A stretch of DNA of 64,000 nucleotides. Origin: Agarilytica sp033852175. GTDB taxonomy: Bacteria > Pseudomonadota > Gammaproteobacteria > Pseudomonadales > Cellvibrionaceae. This document shows positions 34,946 through 44,230 of the stretch, in pieces; within the stretch, counting starts at the first letter, position 1; each line of letters begins with the position of its first letter. Under the pieces are notes generated by a model. It saw only the letters and a list, made by a program, of their open reading frames with translations, was not told where the DNA came from and did no database searches. The translations under genes and the position numbers were made by a program. The stretch is from contig JAWSUY010000033.1 of the NCBI GenBank assembly GCA_033852175.1, positions 62,001-126,000 of the forward strand, given 5' to 3'.

Positions 34946-37210
34946 ATGTCAAAATTCATAAAAGACGAAGAAGGCAATTCAAACTCATACGCACCGGTAT
35001 TGTTGCCTTTGTCGAATGCAGCTGTTGTATCTCACTTAAAGGCTTGTCAGAAGCTGTCGGTTAACCATGCTCAAACAGGATTTATTAAGTTTGTTGCCGC
35101 ATTTGACCATGCATTGGAAAGTGAGATTCAGAAGGCGCACTCAAACCAAGAAGCGGTGGATTTGGATGGTGTTCAACGCGCATTTCGCAGTAAACAAGCT
35201 GAATTTGAGCGCTATTATTGTGGCTATCTTTCAGAAGGCTTCGTTAAGTTTAAAAAACGGAAGTTGAATACGATGGTTGGCAGTGACGTTAACCCCTCCG
35301 AAAATGATTTAGAGCTATTGGGTAATGAAGACTTGGAAGAGGCGATTGCGATAACCTCTCTTACTCAGAGGGCTGATGGTTATTTTGCCGAACCTCTTTG
35401 GGCGCTCAATCAGCGTTTTGCAGTACTGAACGGTGGCGTACATGTTACAGAGTCCAGCAATCCTGCCGCACCAATTCAGTTATGCGAGTCCTTACGGCGA
35501 GCTCTTAAGTGTTTGCCTTTTAGCAATAAAGTGAAGACTCTCGCCTATAAAGTATTTGATAAGTATCTGTTAAAAGTATCTGGAAATATTACAGAGGATA
35601 TTAATCAGTATTTGAAAGCTCAGGGCATTCTGCCGCATCTACGATATGCCGCTCCGTCGGGTAAAGTGCCAGAATCGTATTTGTCTGAGGACGGTGATGA
35701 TTCAGAAGAGGGTATCGATGAAAATGCAATGCCATCTCACGATGAAAATTTGTCTCCAGAAGATTATCAAAATGAATTGCTGGGGGCTATTCGGAATTTG
35801 CAAGATCAGTTAGGAACACCGGTAGCTCCACATCAGTCTTCTGGTGCGATCACCGTTAGTGAATCACAGTTGGTTGATGCCTTACAGTTTTTACAGCATC
35901 AGCCTCAGGCAACACCGGGATTTTTTCAAGGGAACCAGCCTGTTATACCTGCGAATATTGACAGCGTCGTTGAGCAGTTAAAAGAAGTTATCAAATCCGA
36001 TGATGATGGCGAAGTTCAGCAAGGCGACATGAAGACTATTGACCTTGTCGGGATGTTGTTTGAATTCATGTTAAACGATGAGAACTTACCTGACCGAGTA
36101 AAAGCGTTACTCAGTTATTTGCACACACCGTTTTTAAAAATAGCGTTTATCGATCTTGGTTTTTTTGAGAAAAGTGATCACCCTGCTCGCCTACTTTTGA
36201 ATAGTTTGGCTGAGGCAGGCTCCCGCTGGGTCGGCAATGATGGAACTCAGCAGTACGATATTTATGAAAAAATAAAAGCAGTCGTTGAAGACGTCCAGAA
36301 AGAATTTGATAACGACGTTAAAGTGATTACAACCTTACTCTTGGAGTTTAACGGGTACACGAAAAATATTACACGACGACAGGAGTTAATGGAAAAGCGG
36401 GCAACCGAAAAAGCTCAAGGAGAAGAAAAACTGCGTGAGGTGAAGTTGCGGGTTAATGATGAAATTCGAAAGCGTACGCACAATCGAGAGCTTCCATCGG
36501 CGTTGTTGCTATTTTTACTGCAGCCTTGGTCTGATTACCTCAGTTTTGCATTGTTACGTTATGGGGATAATTCAGACAAGTGGGCTAGGGCTCTTGCGTT
36601 GGTGGATGATGTTTTATGGTGTATTCGGCCTAAAACTAAAAACGAAGACAAAGTTCGTCAGATAGAAATGCACGATGTGATTTTATCAAGTATCCAAGCG
36701 GGTTTTGACACCATAGGTTTTGATCAGGCGAAAAGTAAAAAGCTAATCGATGCCGTGACTTCATTAATGAAACTTGCGATGCAAAGCAAACGAGCGGAAC
36801 CAGCTCCTGCTCCGATGCGACAAAAGTTGGAGCAGATTGCCGCTGAAAAAGCGGGTACATCACCTGCAAGTGATGATGTGGCGACACCCGAAGAATCGCA
36901 GATGGTTGAAAAACTTAAAGTTATTGAGTTTGGCACTTGGTTTGAATTTAAAGGCGGCCGCCGGCTGAAAATTGCGTGGTATAACGCTCGGACGTCGCAC
37001 TATATGTTAGTCGACCAGATGGGCAAGCGTGTGGATATGATCTCGGGCCTCGATATGTCGAGACAAATGATTAAGGGGACCGCCAAAATTATTTCGGGTA
37101 GCTCTAAACCTTTCTTTGAGAGAGCACTTGAGAATATTTTCCACAAATTGAACGAAAAGGCCGAAGCGACAAAGGCTGCGGGAGATGCCCACCTTGCCAA
37201 ACACGAATGA
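34946..37210 (+). CDS. DUF1631 family protein (copy 2)
   Basis: This 754-residue soluble protein is a paralogue of the one at 8255. Shared blocks include LVGMLFEFMLNDENLPDRV with KSDHPARLLLNSLAEAG in the centre and a C-terminal beta-rich block GTWFEFKGGRRLKIAWYN with YMLVDQMGKRV. Acidic low-complexity sequence lies at about 250-275. The last 26 bases overlap the start of a PilZ-domain gene, so the two are translationally coupled. That ties this DUF1631 protein to c-di-GMP signalling (inference). No enzyme motif is visible. Confidence 0.82.
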   Translation: MSKFIKDEEGNSNSYAPVLLPLSNAAVVSHLKACQKLSVNHAQTGFIKFVAAFDHALESEIQKAHSNQEAVDLDGVQRAFRSKQAEFERYYCGYLSEGFVKFKKRKLNTMVGSDVNPSENDLELLGNEDLEEAIAITSLTQRADGYFAEPLWALNQRFAVLNGGVHVTESSNPAAPIQLCESLRRALKCLPFSNKVKTLAYKVFDKYLLKVSGNITEDINQYLKAQGILPHLRYAAPSGKVPESYLSEDGDDSEEGIDENAMPSHDENLSPEDYQNELLGAIRNLQDQLGTPVAPHQSSGAITVSESQLVDALQFLQHQPQATPGFFQGNQPVIPANIDSVVEQLKEVIKSDDDGEVQQGDMKTIDLVGMLFEFMLNDENLPDRVKALLSYLHTPFLKIAFIDLGFFEKSDHPARLLLNSLAEAGSRWVGNDGTQQYDIYEKIKAVVEDVQKEFDNDVKVITTLLLEFNGYTKNITRRQELMEKRATEKAQGEEKLREVKLRVNDEIRKRTHNRELPSALLLFLLQPWSDYLSFALLRYGDNSDKWARALALVDDVLWCIRPKTKNEDKVRQIEMHDVILSSIQAGFDTIGFDQAKSKKLIDAVTSLMKLAMQSKRAEPAPAPMRQKLEQIAAEKAGTSPASDDVATPEESQMVEKLKVIEFGTWFEFKGGRRLKIAWYNARTSHYMLVDQMGKRVDMISGLDMSRQMIKGTAKIISGSSKPFFERALENIFHKLNEKAEATKAAGDAHLAKHE

Positions 37211-37529
37211 ACATCGTCGCTTAGAGCGAAAAGAGATTGACCGTCATATTGCGGTGAAAAACGCACTACTGGACAGTGATGTGGGACGCATCGTAAATCT
37301 TCATGAAGATGGCTTTATGATTATTGGTGATGGAGACATTCGAGCAGATTGTTTGTATCAACTTGTGCTGGTTCTGAATGAGGAGGTTGATGGTCGCGCA
37401 CGTTTCTCTGTCGGTGCGGAATGTTTGTGGCTAAAAGAAACGGATAGCGGTACCCAGTATTGGGCAGGGTTCCATATTATGGATATATCAGAGCACGACC
37501 GCGCTCTTATTTCTAAAATTACCGTATAA
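37185..37529 (+). CDS. PilZ-domain protein
   Basis: This 114-residue protein looks like a single PilZ domain, a c-di-GMP receptor fold. An arginine-rich N-terminal stretch (RRLERKEIDRH) is followed by a beta-barrel with the N-x-x-x-x-G turn in IVNLHEDGFMIIG and the later strands VGAECLWLKE and YWAGFHIMDIS, which match the PilZ pattern. The classic RxxxR and D/NxSxxG motifs are not perfect (NLHEDG instead of NxSxxG), so ligand binding is uncertain. It overlaps the end of the DUF1631 gene. Confidence 0.72.
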   Translation: MPTLPNTNEHRRLERKEIDRHIAVKNALLDSDVGRIVNLHEDGFMIIGDGDIRADCLYQLVLVLNEEVDGRARFSVGAECLWLKETDSGTQYWAGFHIMDISEHDRALISKITV

Positions 37530-37565
37530 AAAGCTAATTATATGAAAGCGCTTTTTATACGGTTT
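37521..37565 (+). terminator. strong terminator after the DUF1631-PilZ operon
   Basis: A perfect 13-pair stem (CCGTATAAAAAGC with GCTTTTTATACGG) around a 15-base loop is followed by TTTT. The left arm includes the PilZ gene stop codon, so the hairpin starts inside the coding sequence. Confidence 0.8.
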
Positions 37566-37607
37566 TGTTACGCATGACTTTCTTGCGTGCTTTAGTTTTT
37601 ATTGGAA

Positions 37608-38894
37608 CTATTTGTTCAGCGTTCTGAACACCTTCTCGGCTATTGCAATCGTATTTTCTATATCTTCATCACTGTGTGCCGTCGACATAAATCCAGCTTC
37701 GTAAGCCGCAGGGGCAAGGTAAATACCGTTTTCAAGCATCCCGTGAAAGAACGCATTGAATCGTTCAGTGTTGCAGTTCATTACTTGCTGGAAGTTTGAA
37801 ATAGAGGTTTCTTCAGTAAAAAACCCGCCCCACATCGATCCCACGTGATTTGTCGTGAATGGTATACCCGCTAGAGACGCTACACGTTCAAGACCTTCAC
37901 ATAGTTGAGTTGTTTTTGAAAATAGATTTTCGTAAACCGAAGGGTTTTCGAGCTGCTTGAGTGTCTCTAAGCCAGCGGCCATTGCAACGGGGTTTCCCGA
38001 AAGTGTACCGGCTTGGTATACCGGCCCTTCTGGTGCAATGAAATCCATAATATCTTTCCGTCCTCCAAATGCACCAACAGGCATGCCGCCTCCAATAACT
38101 TTACCTAAGGTCGTAATGTCTGGATTTATGCCATAGTGCCCTTGAGCACCTTGTAGGCCGATTCGAAAGCCCGTCATGACCTCATCTAAAATGAGCAGTG
38201 CGCCAGATTGAGTGCAAGATGTCCTGAGCGTTTCTAAAAACCCTGGCAGGGGTGGAATACAGTTCATATTCCCTGCAATGGGTTCAACGATGACTGCAGC
38301 AATGGAATCCCCCATCTTTTTGAAGAGTTCTTCAACTTGGCTGATATTGTTATACGTGAGGGTTATTGTGTGTTGGGCTAAACATTCTGGTACGCCAGGA
38401 GAGCTGGGAATGCCGAGTGTGAGAGCGCCGCTCCCCGCTTTAATTAACAGTGAGTCGGAATGTCCGTGATAGCAGCCTTCAAATTTAACAATTTTATCTC
38501 GGCCAGTAAATCCACGAGCTAAGCGTATAGCGCTCATTGTCGCTTCCGTTCCGGAACTGACAAAGCGGATTTTTTCTATACTGGGAATAATGCTTGTGAG
38601 CTTTTCTGCTAATTCTGTTTCTATCTCTGTGGGTGCGCCAAAGCTTAAACCTTTATCTATTTTTGTTTTGACTGCCTCTATTACAGCCGGGTTTGCGTGC
38701 CCTAAAATCATGGGTCCCCAGGACAATACGTAGTCAATATATTGTTTGTCTTCCGTATCGTAGAGGTAGGGGCCTTTTGCCCTATCAATAAATAGGGGGT
38801 CGCCACCTACAGCTTTAAATGCTCTAACAGGTGAATTGACTCCGCCGGGTATAACCTTTTTGGCGCGATTAAAGTGTTTGGTATTGTTCGACAT
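37608..38894 (-). CDS. hemL: glutamate-1-semialdehyde 2,1-aminomutase
   Basis: HemL makes 5-aminolevulinate from glutamate semialdehyde for haem synthesis. The 428-residue PLP enzyme shows IPGGVNSPVRAF, FVSSGTEATMSAIRLAR, KFEGCYHGHSDSLL, the Asp motif LLILDEVMTGFRIG and the PLP lysine in TTLGKVIGGGMPVGAFGG. The family and length are a full match. It is followed on the same strand by no close gene; the ThiD homologue lies upstream as in Pseudomonas, but thiE, usually between them, is missing. Confidence 0.97.
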   Translation of the reverse strand: MSNNTKHFNRAKKVIPGGVNSPVRAFKAVGGDPLFIDRAKGPYLYDTEDKQYIDYVLSWGPMILGHANPAVIEAVKTKIDKGLSFGAPTEIETELAEKLTSIIPSIEKIRFVSSGTEATMSAIRLARGFTGRDKIVKFEGCYHGHSDSLLIKAGSGALTLGIPSSPGVPECLAQHTITLTYNNISQVEELFKKMGDSIAAVIVEPIAGNMNCIPPLPGFLETLRTSCTQSGALLILDEVMTGFRIGLQGAQGHYGINPDITTLGKVIGGGMPVGAFGGRKDIMDFIAPEGPVYQAGTLSGNPVAMAAGLETLKQLENPSVYENLFSKTTQLCEGLERVASLAGIPFTTNHVGSMWGGFFTEETSISNFQQVMNCNTERFNAFFHGMLENGIYLAPAAYEAGFMSTAHSDEDIENTIAIAEKVFRTLNK

Positions 38895-39072
38895 ATTGTT
38901 TTTCTTGGTATTTGAAAGTTGAAGAAATCGTTTGGCTGCGGAATTAACGGCAACGATGATTTTCCCTTTTCAAGGGTTCATCGATCCCGTGAATTGATTA
39001 AATAAGCGATTGTTAGTAAAGAGGAATTATTGCCAATTTACGCAACAAATTAACGGGGTTAAATTAGACTGT

Positions 39073-39915
39073 TTAATGGGTGTAGTGTGACGTTTTTTTT
39101 TCATCACTTGTCTTGATGTTTTTGTCTGCCCAGTGGAATCGGTGAGGGGTCTTGCGCCCAAACCCCATTTCTCGGGACGCACGCATAGCTTGTCGTGTAA
39201 AATTTTGGGCTTGCTCAATGGCCTGAGATTGATGAAATCCATGGCCTAAATACGTTGCGAGGGCCATAGACAGTGTGGCGCTCGAGCCGTGGCAGTTGGC
39301 AGATTCTTGCTCCCACGTATATTCTTTGATGAGGCCTTTTGAGTCAAAAACGCTACTCTGGAAACCCTGAGTTTGTGTCCCTGTTCCCGTAATAACAACT
39401 GTGTCGCAACCTGTGGAAATAATTGCGTGGGCGGTGGTGTCTACCGTATCGGTTTCACAGGCTATTGCTCGTGCTTCATACAATGAAAAGCTGGCGATGT
39501 TGGATTGTGGAAGAATAAGATTTGAATAGGCTTCTTTTAATTCTCTGTGTTCATCATTAGATTCTTCTAAAAAATATAGTGAGGGCTGAGTGACAACGGG
39601 AATATTTTCACAGTCTTGAAGTATGGAGTGTATGGCTTCCGCAATTGGGAGGGAACCTAAAAAACCGATGTTAATAGCCTGCACGTCCATATTTTCTAAT
39701 ACAGAACGAGCTTGCTCAATAATAATTGTCGGGTCGATGGATATCATTTCGGTATCCGGTGCAGCCCCAGATGCGCATAGCGCGGTCATTACCGGCGCGC
39801 AGTGGCAACCTAAGCTTGCTGCTGTCTCTATGTTGGCTTGAATTCCGCCTGCGCCGGAAGGATCTAAAACAGAAAACGAAAGGATAACGGGAGGGTTGGC
39901 GCTGGAGAACGTCAT
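39073..39915 (-). CDS. thiD: ThiD-like (hydroxymethyl)pyrimidine kinase with altered active site
   Basis: This 280-residue ribokinase-fold protein resembles HMP/HMP-P kinase of thiamine synthesis: VLDPSGAGGIQANIETAASLG at the start, NIGFLGS in the middle, VVITGTGT, and a C-terminal catalytic block. In that block the family has HGTGCTLS; here it reads HGSSATLS, so the catalytic Cys (residue 213 in the Salmonella enzyme) is Ala213 and one glycine of the anion hole is Ser. The protein may be weakly active or have another role. Its neighbour is hemL, as in the thiD-thiE-hemL order of Pseudomonas. The C-terminal tail of about 25 residues is extra and rich in Lys, Ser and His. Confidence 0.72.
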   Translation of the reverse strand: MTFSSANPPVILSFSVLDPSGAGGIQANIETAASLGCHCAPVMTALCASGAAPDTEMISIDPTIIIEQARSVLENMDVQAINIGFLGSLPIAEAIHSILQDCENIPVVTQPSLYFLEESNDEHRELKEAYSNLILPQSNIASFSLYEARAIACETDTVDTTAHAIISTGCDTVVITGTGTQTQGFQSSVFDSKGLIKEYTWEQESANCHGSSATLSMALATYLGHGFHQSQAIEQAQNFTRQAMRASREMGFGRKTPHRFHWADKNIKTSDEKKTSHYTH

Positions 39916-40050
39916 AGCTCTGCTCTTTTTCTTTGAATGGTTTATGGCCTTTGGTAAACGTCAAATGCCGTTCGTTTGTCATTCATTTAGTGTTTTGTCG
40001 GTCTGCTTCGAGTTTAGCACAGGGGCTTATTCTATGGTTATAGAGCTTCT

Positions 40051-40476
40051 TCAAAGTGGCTGTTTTACAACCACCAGTATAACAATAGCGACCAATAGAA
40101 TAACGGGGAATTCGTTAAACCACCGAAAGAAAATGTGGGATTTGTCCACTTCATTACGCTGAAATTTTTTAACAAAATTACCGCACATAAAATGGTAGCC
40201 AACTAACACGAAGACTAGGCAAAGTTTAATCCAAAACCAGATAGTTCCACAGTAATAGTTCCAGTTGAAGCTGGCAAGAGAGCCGCCGAGAAGAATTGTT
40301 GCAATCATGGATGGAGTGCCGATAGCGCGGTAGAGCTTTTTTTCCATGGTGCAGAAGCGCTCTTTACTGGCGTCATCATCAGACATAATGTGATACACGA
40401 ATAAGCGGGGTAAGTAAAAAAGCATTGCAAACCAGCAGGTTACGGCAACGATATGAAAGGCTTTAATCCACAGCAT
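40051..40476 (-). CDS. hemJ: protoporphyrinogen IX oxidase HemJ
   Basis: HemJ is a small membrane haem protein that oxidises protoporphyrinogen IX to protoporphyrin IX. The 141-residue protein has four membrane helices and the conserved first-helix histidine (WIKAFHIVAVTCWFAML), PRLFVYH, and the RWFNEFPVILLVAIVILVV end. It overlaps the end of the ClC gene by 14 bases. With hemL close by, two haem genes are present. In related genomes it is next to argC. Confidence 0.88.
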   Translation of the reverse strand: MLWIKAFHIVAVTCWFAMLFYLPRLFVYHIMSDDDASKERFCTMEKKLYRAIGTPSMIATILLGGSLASFNWNYYCGTIWFWIKLCLVFVLVGYHFMCGNFVKKFQRNEVDKSHIFFRWFNEFPVILLVAIVILVVVKQPL

Positions 40477-42313
40477 TTCTAAACTCCTCAGGCTTGTAAT
40501 AATTTTCGATTGCAGTGAAGGTAAGAATACCTTTTATGTCGCCAGAATAAGGGGTTCTTACGCCAGAAACATATAGCATCTCAGTGCTTTCATGATTAAG
40601 GCCCTGCATGGCTTCGTACAGCGTGGCTGATTCGTGAATCGCACTTACACGGAAGGTTCGGCTGGGGATCTCAAGCAGGTTTATCTCTTTACTTTCTCGC
40701 CCTCTCCCCGCCTCTTCAGACGTTGCCTCTGCTTCTTTTGGTTCTGTTGAATCGTCAGGTTCGACTACCTCAAGGGTCGAAAGGTAGTTTGCTAAATCTG
40801 CTGCCCGCATAGCATAGGAGTACCGCTCATTTTCATCGGTAATAATGAGCCACATTGGGCGATTCGCTAGAATGGCTCTGCCGTCACTAACTGAGATTGC
40901 TTGCTTGGTAATGACAAAGCGAGTGTCCATTACGCTGCGGACTCCTGAGCGCTTTAGCGCTTGTTTTGCTGGGCCAAAATCCAGAGGTCGATTACTGTGT
41001 CGAAGCTGCTCGACAAAAATATTTTGCACTTTGAATAATTGGCGAGTGGTTACGCAAGCAACAACAATAACGAGCATTGCAGGGAATATAATATTAGGGT
41101 TGTAGCTTAGCTCCAATACCGTTACGAGTGCCGTGAGGGGGGCGTTTAAAACTGCCGCCATCATGCCCGCCATACCCATCATCACGTAAAAGCGTGGGTG
41201 AGCCCCAAGTTCTGGGAAAAAGTATGCGGCGGCAAAGCCCAGAAAGCCACCGACACACGCACCAACGACCAATAATGGACCTATCAGTCCCCCAGGAACC
41301 CCTAGGCCTATAATTACCGGGGTGACCAGTAGTTTTACGATGGCAATTAATGCCAGAGTGCTCAACACATACTTCCCTTCAATAGCATGATTAATGGTGT
41401 CGTAGCCTTGGCCCATTATTTCAGGGACCCAAATGACAGCAACACTTGTCAGGGCGCAGGCTACTATCAAGCGTTTAATTAACGAATGATGTTGAAATTT
41501 CATGGCAAATATATTCAGGCGAATATATAAACCCGCACAGATCGCGATGAAAAAACCAACAACCACCATAAAAGGAATTTCGTAAAGGCTTGAAATGTTG
41601 GTATCGCCAACGGTTAAAAATCCGGTGTCATTGAGGACCGCTTTACTTACAACCGCGCCCATCACCGACGCCAGCATTACAGGCATAAAGCCAACAATGG
41701 TGTACTCCAGGGCAAGTATCTCCATTGCAAAGATAACTCCAGTCATTGGTGTGTTAAAGGATGAAGATATGGCCGCGGCTACTCCACAACCTACAAGAGT
41801 CTGAATGCTATTGTTGGGAAGCCTGAGCCATTGAGCAAATTGACTGGCGGCACCTGCGCCTAAATGGACGACAGGGCCTTCTCGTCCTACCGGTTGACCG
41901 CTCGCAAGGCATATTGCTGCACCAACAAACTGAATGCACCAATTTTTAAAGGGGAGTTTCGCTTGGTGGTTATGCATTCTATCGAGGACGTGGCTGATAC
42001 TGCTGCTTCTGTCTTTCTCTGAAAAGAACGATAGAAACGTGATCAATAAAACCGAGCCTCCTATTATGAGCAGAATACGAAATGTCACCGACAGAGATTC
42101 AAAGTTTTCGTCATGATCAGGCAAAAAGAATGTAAGCGGAAGGTCAATAATCAAGCGGAACGTAACAATAATAGCTCCAGTCAGCAGCCCCACGAAAAGC
42201 CCGAGCAAGGTTAATTGTGGTAACGCATCAATATAAGATAGGGAGTGCCTAAATTCTGTGAGCTTTGAGGTGATAAAAGAGGATATAATTTTTTTAATTG
42301 AGCTTGGTGTCAT
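40463..42313 (-). CDS. ClC-type chloride channel/transporter with C-terminal CBS domain
   Basis: This membrane protein of about 616 residues has a ClC core of many helices (about 10-430) with the gating glutamate in the GREGPVVHLGAGAASQ motif and the SSFNTPMTGVIFAMEI segment, followed by a CBS pair (about 450-610) split by an acidic linker (DDSTEPKEAEATSEEAG). The first selectivity loop, GSGIP in E. coli ClcA, reads SSSIS here, so ion choice may differ. The start is probably the ATG at 42313; the frame is open to 42385, but that would run across the argC leader. It is cotranscribed with hemJ. Confidence 0.85.
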   Translation of the reverse strand: MTPSSIKKIISSFITSKLTEFRHSLSYIDALPQLTLLGLFVGLLTGAIIVTFRLIIDLPLTFFLPDHDENFESLSVTFRILLIIGGSVLLITFLSFFSEKDRSSSISHVLDRMHNHQAKLPFKNWCIQFVGAAICLASGQPVGREGPVVHLGAGAASQFAQWLRLPNNSIQTLVGCGVAAAISSSFNTPMTGVIFAMEILALEYTIVGFMPVMLASVMGAVVSKAVLNDTGFLTVGDTNISSLYEIPFMVVVGFFIAICAGLYIRLNIFAMKFQHHSLIKRLIVACALTSVAVIWVPEIMGQGYDTINHAIEGKYVLSTLALIAIVKLLVTPVIIGLGVPGGLIGPLLVVGACVGGFLGFAAAYFFPELGAHPRFYVMMGMAGMMAAVLNAPLTALVTVLELSYNPNIIFPAMLVIVVACVTTRQLFKVQNIFVEQLRHSNRPLDFGPAKQALKRSGVRSVMDTRFVITKQAISVSDGRAILANRPMWLIITDENERYSYAMRAADLANYLSTLEVVEPDDSTEPKEAEATSEEAGRGRESKEINLLEIPSRTFRVSAIHESATLYEAMQGLNHESTEMLYVSGVRTPYSGDIKGILTFTAIENYYKPEEFRNAVD

Positions 42314-42390
42314 GAGCTTGGAGTATTTTTTTTGATAAAACGTCTCTATTATACTCCCCGTGAGTTTTATTGTCTGTTGGAGCAAATGTT

Positions 42391-43431
42391 GTGATTAAGG
42401 TTGGTATAGTTGGTGGGACTGGGTACACAGGTGTTGAGTTGCTTAGATTGTTGGCTGGCCATCCAGAGGCTCGTGTGGAGGTGATTACCTCTAGAGCAGA
42501 AGCGGGTAAGCAAGTCTCAGATTTGTTTCCTAACCTTCGTGGCCATTACGACCTTGTTTTTTCTGAGCCAAAAGTTGAGGCTCTGTTGGCGTGCGACCTT
42601 GTTTTTTTTGCGACACCACATGGTGTTGCTCAAAATATGATGCCGACCTTGATTCAAGGCGGTGCTCGAGTGATCGATCTTTCAGCCGATTTCCGTATTA
42701 AAGATATCTCAACATGGGAACATTGGTACGGGCAAACCCATCAATGTCCAGAATTGGCCGCAACAGCAGTCTACGGTTTGCCGGAAGTAAACCGTGAACA
42801 GATTAAAGACGCACAATTAATCGCCTGCCCGGGTTGTTACCCAACATCTGTGCAATTGGGATTGCTGCCTTTGTTGGAGAATAATTTGGTTGACGCTGGG
42901 CAGCTGATTGCTAATTCGGCTTCGGGAGCCAGTGGAGCAGGTCGTCAGGCGAACTCCAATTTTATATTGGCGGAAACTGGAGAGTCGTTTCAGGCTTATG
43001 CTGCGGGTGGGCACAGGCATTTACCCGAAATTGAACAAGGTTTGCGCGCAATGCAGCCAAAAGGTGCGGAGCAAGCTCAAATCACATTCGTTCCTCATTT
43101 ATTGCCAACTATTCGCGGTATACATTCAACCTTATATGCCAAACTAAAAGGTGATGGCGCTCATTTGCAGTCTCTATTTGAAGAGCGTTATGCTGAAGAA
43201 CCTTTTGTTGATGTATTGCCAGCAGGCATGTTCCCGCAAACACGAACGGTTAAGACGACAAATATGTGTAGAATATCTGTAGTTGAGCCTCAGTCGCGTG
43301 GCACAGTTGTCGTAATGTCTGTGATTGACAACTTGACGAAGGGCGCATCCGGTCAAGGTATTCAAAATATGAATATCATGTTTGGATTAAATGAAACTTG
43401 CGGCTTAACAAGCCCTGCAGCTCTCCCTTAA
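42391..43431 (+). CDS. argC: N-acetyl-gamma-glutamyl-phosphate reductase
   Basis: ArgC reduces N-acetylglutamyl phosphate in arginine synthesis. The N-terminal NADP loop KVGIVGGTGYTGVELLRLL, the catalytic cysteine in LIACPGCYPTSVQLGLLPL, the SGASGAGRQ loop and FVPHLLPTIRGI with the catalytic histidine are all clear. I chose the GTG at 42391 (346 residues) because GGAG lies 8 bases upstream and the protein then begins MIKVGIVGG. A TTG at 42370 would add seven residues. Confidence 0.96.
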   Translation: MIKVGIVGGTGYTGVELLRLLAGHPEARVEVITSRAEAGKQVSDLFPNLRGHYDLVFSEPKVEALLACDLVFFATPHGVAQNMMPTLIQGGARVIDLSADFRIKDISTWEHWYGQTHQCPELAATAVYGLPEVNREQIKDAQLIACPGCYPTSVQLGLLPLLENNLVDAGQLIANSASGASGAGRQANSNFILAETGESFQAYAAGGHRHLPEIEQGLRAMQPKGAEQAQITFVPHLLPTIRGIHSTLYAKLKGDGAHLQSLFEERYAEEPFVDVLPAGMFPQTRTVKTTNMCRISVVEPQSRGTVVVMSVIDNLTKGASGQGIQNMNIMFGLNETCGLTSPAALP

Positions 43432-43486
43432 CTATTAGGTAGGGGGCAGATAGAGCTGACGGTGTAGATATGGGTGTTAGTAAACT

Positions 43487-44230
43487 ATGGCGATTGTAAA
43501 AGGCTCGAAGCAGTGTCGAGTAAAGGTTGTTGAAGACCGCCCGTTATTTCGTTGGACTATCTTGGTTGCGTGTCTTGGGCTAGCGGTATTGGCTGTATTT
43601 GTGAGCCATCAACGCGGCTTTTCAAGCGGTATGGAGAATCAAGAGGCTGCGCTTAAAGAGTTGGCTCGATATGAGGGCCAATTGGTTGCAAGTCAAAAGC
43701 GCGAAAAGGAATTGGAGCAAAAAGTCGCCAATCACTCCATGGGTGCGGAAGTTGATCGAAAAGCGAATGAATCTGTGCGGCAGGAAGTAATAGTCTTGAA
43801 AGAGGAGATTGCTGTCTTGACTGAAGAGAATAGCTTTTACCGGGGGTTGATGGCCCCGACAAAAAATAAGCGGGGTCTTTCTTTCGGAGCGGTTGAACTG
43901 AGTCAATCAGATCGTCCGAGAACATACAGCTATAAAGTGGTAATGCAGCAGTTAGCGACTAATCACAACTTATTAAACGGTACGCTGTTATGTAAAGTGG
44001 TGGGCAGAGCGGATGGGGTGGATGTGGAATACAATCTCAACCAGCTTTCCAGTCAGCTTAAGACTGATGTTATCAAATTAAGGTTTAAATATTTTCAGAC
44101 AGTTGAAGGCCAGTTGCAATTACCGGAAGGTTTTGAGCCGTTAAGGATTGAGTTGGTCGCAAAATCTACAGGTAAAAACCCTGTCACTGTCGAAAAACGA
44201 TTCGGTTGGTTAGTTGAGGAGGTTTTATAA
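43487..44230 (+). CDS. DUF6776-type membrane coiled-coil protein
   Basis: This 247-residue protein has one membrane helix (about 24-42), followed by a coiled coil (about 50-115; heptad-rich KREKELEQKVANH and VIVLKEEIAVLTEEN) and a C-terminal beta-rich region. It belongs to a conserved gammaproteobacterial family placed between argC and a bactofilin gene. The next gene starts one base after its stop. A role in anchoring the bactofilin scaffold to the membrane is possible but only inferred from the pairing. Confidence 0.75.
   Translation: MAIVKGSKQCRVKVVEDRPLFRWTILVACLGLAVLAVFVSHQRGFSSGMENQEAALKELARYEGQLVASQKREKELEQKVANHSMGAEVDRKANESVRQEVIVLKEEIAVLTEENSFYRGLMAPTKNKRGLSFGAVELSQSDRPRTYSYKVVMQQLATNHNLLNGTLLCKVVGRADGVDVEYNLNQLSSQLKTDVIKLRFKYFQTVEGQLQLPEGFEPLRIELVAKSTGKNPVTVEKRFGWLVEEVL

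Noticed and set aside
39896..40162. An 88-codon plus-strand open frame across the thiD-hemJ gap
   Set aside because: It overlaps two well-supported minus-strand genes and has no coding signs.
41520..42313. Change in the ClC selectivity loop (SSSIS for GSGIP) as a main finding
   Set aside because: I recall that some bacterial ClC subfamilies lack GSGIP, so it may be ordinary; noted in the feature only.
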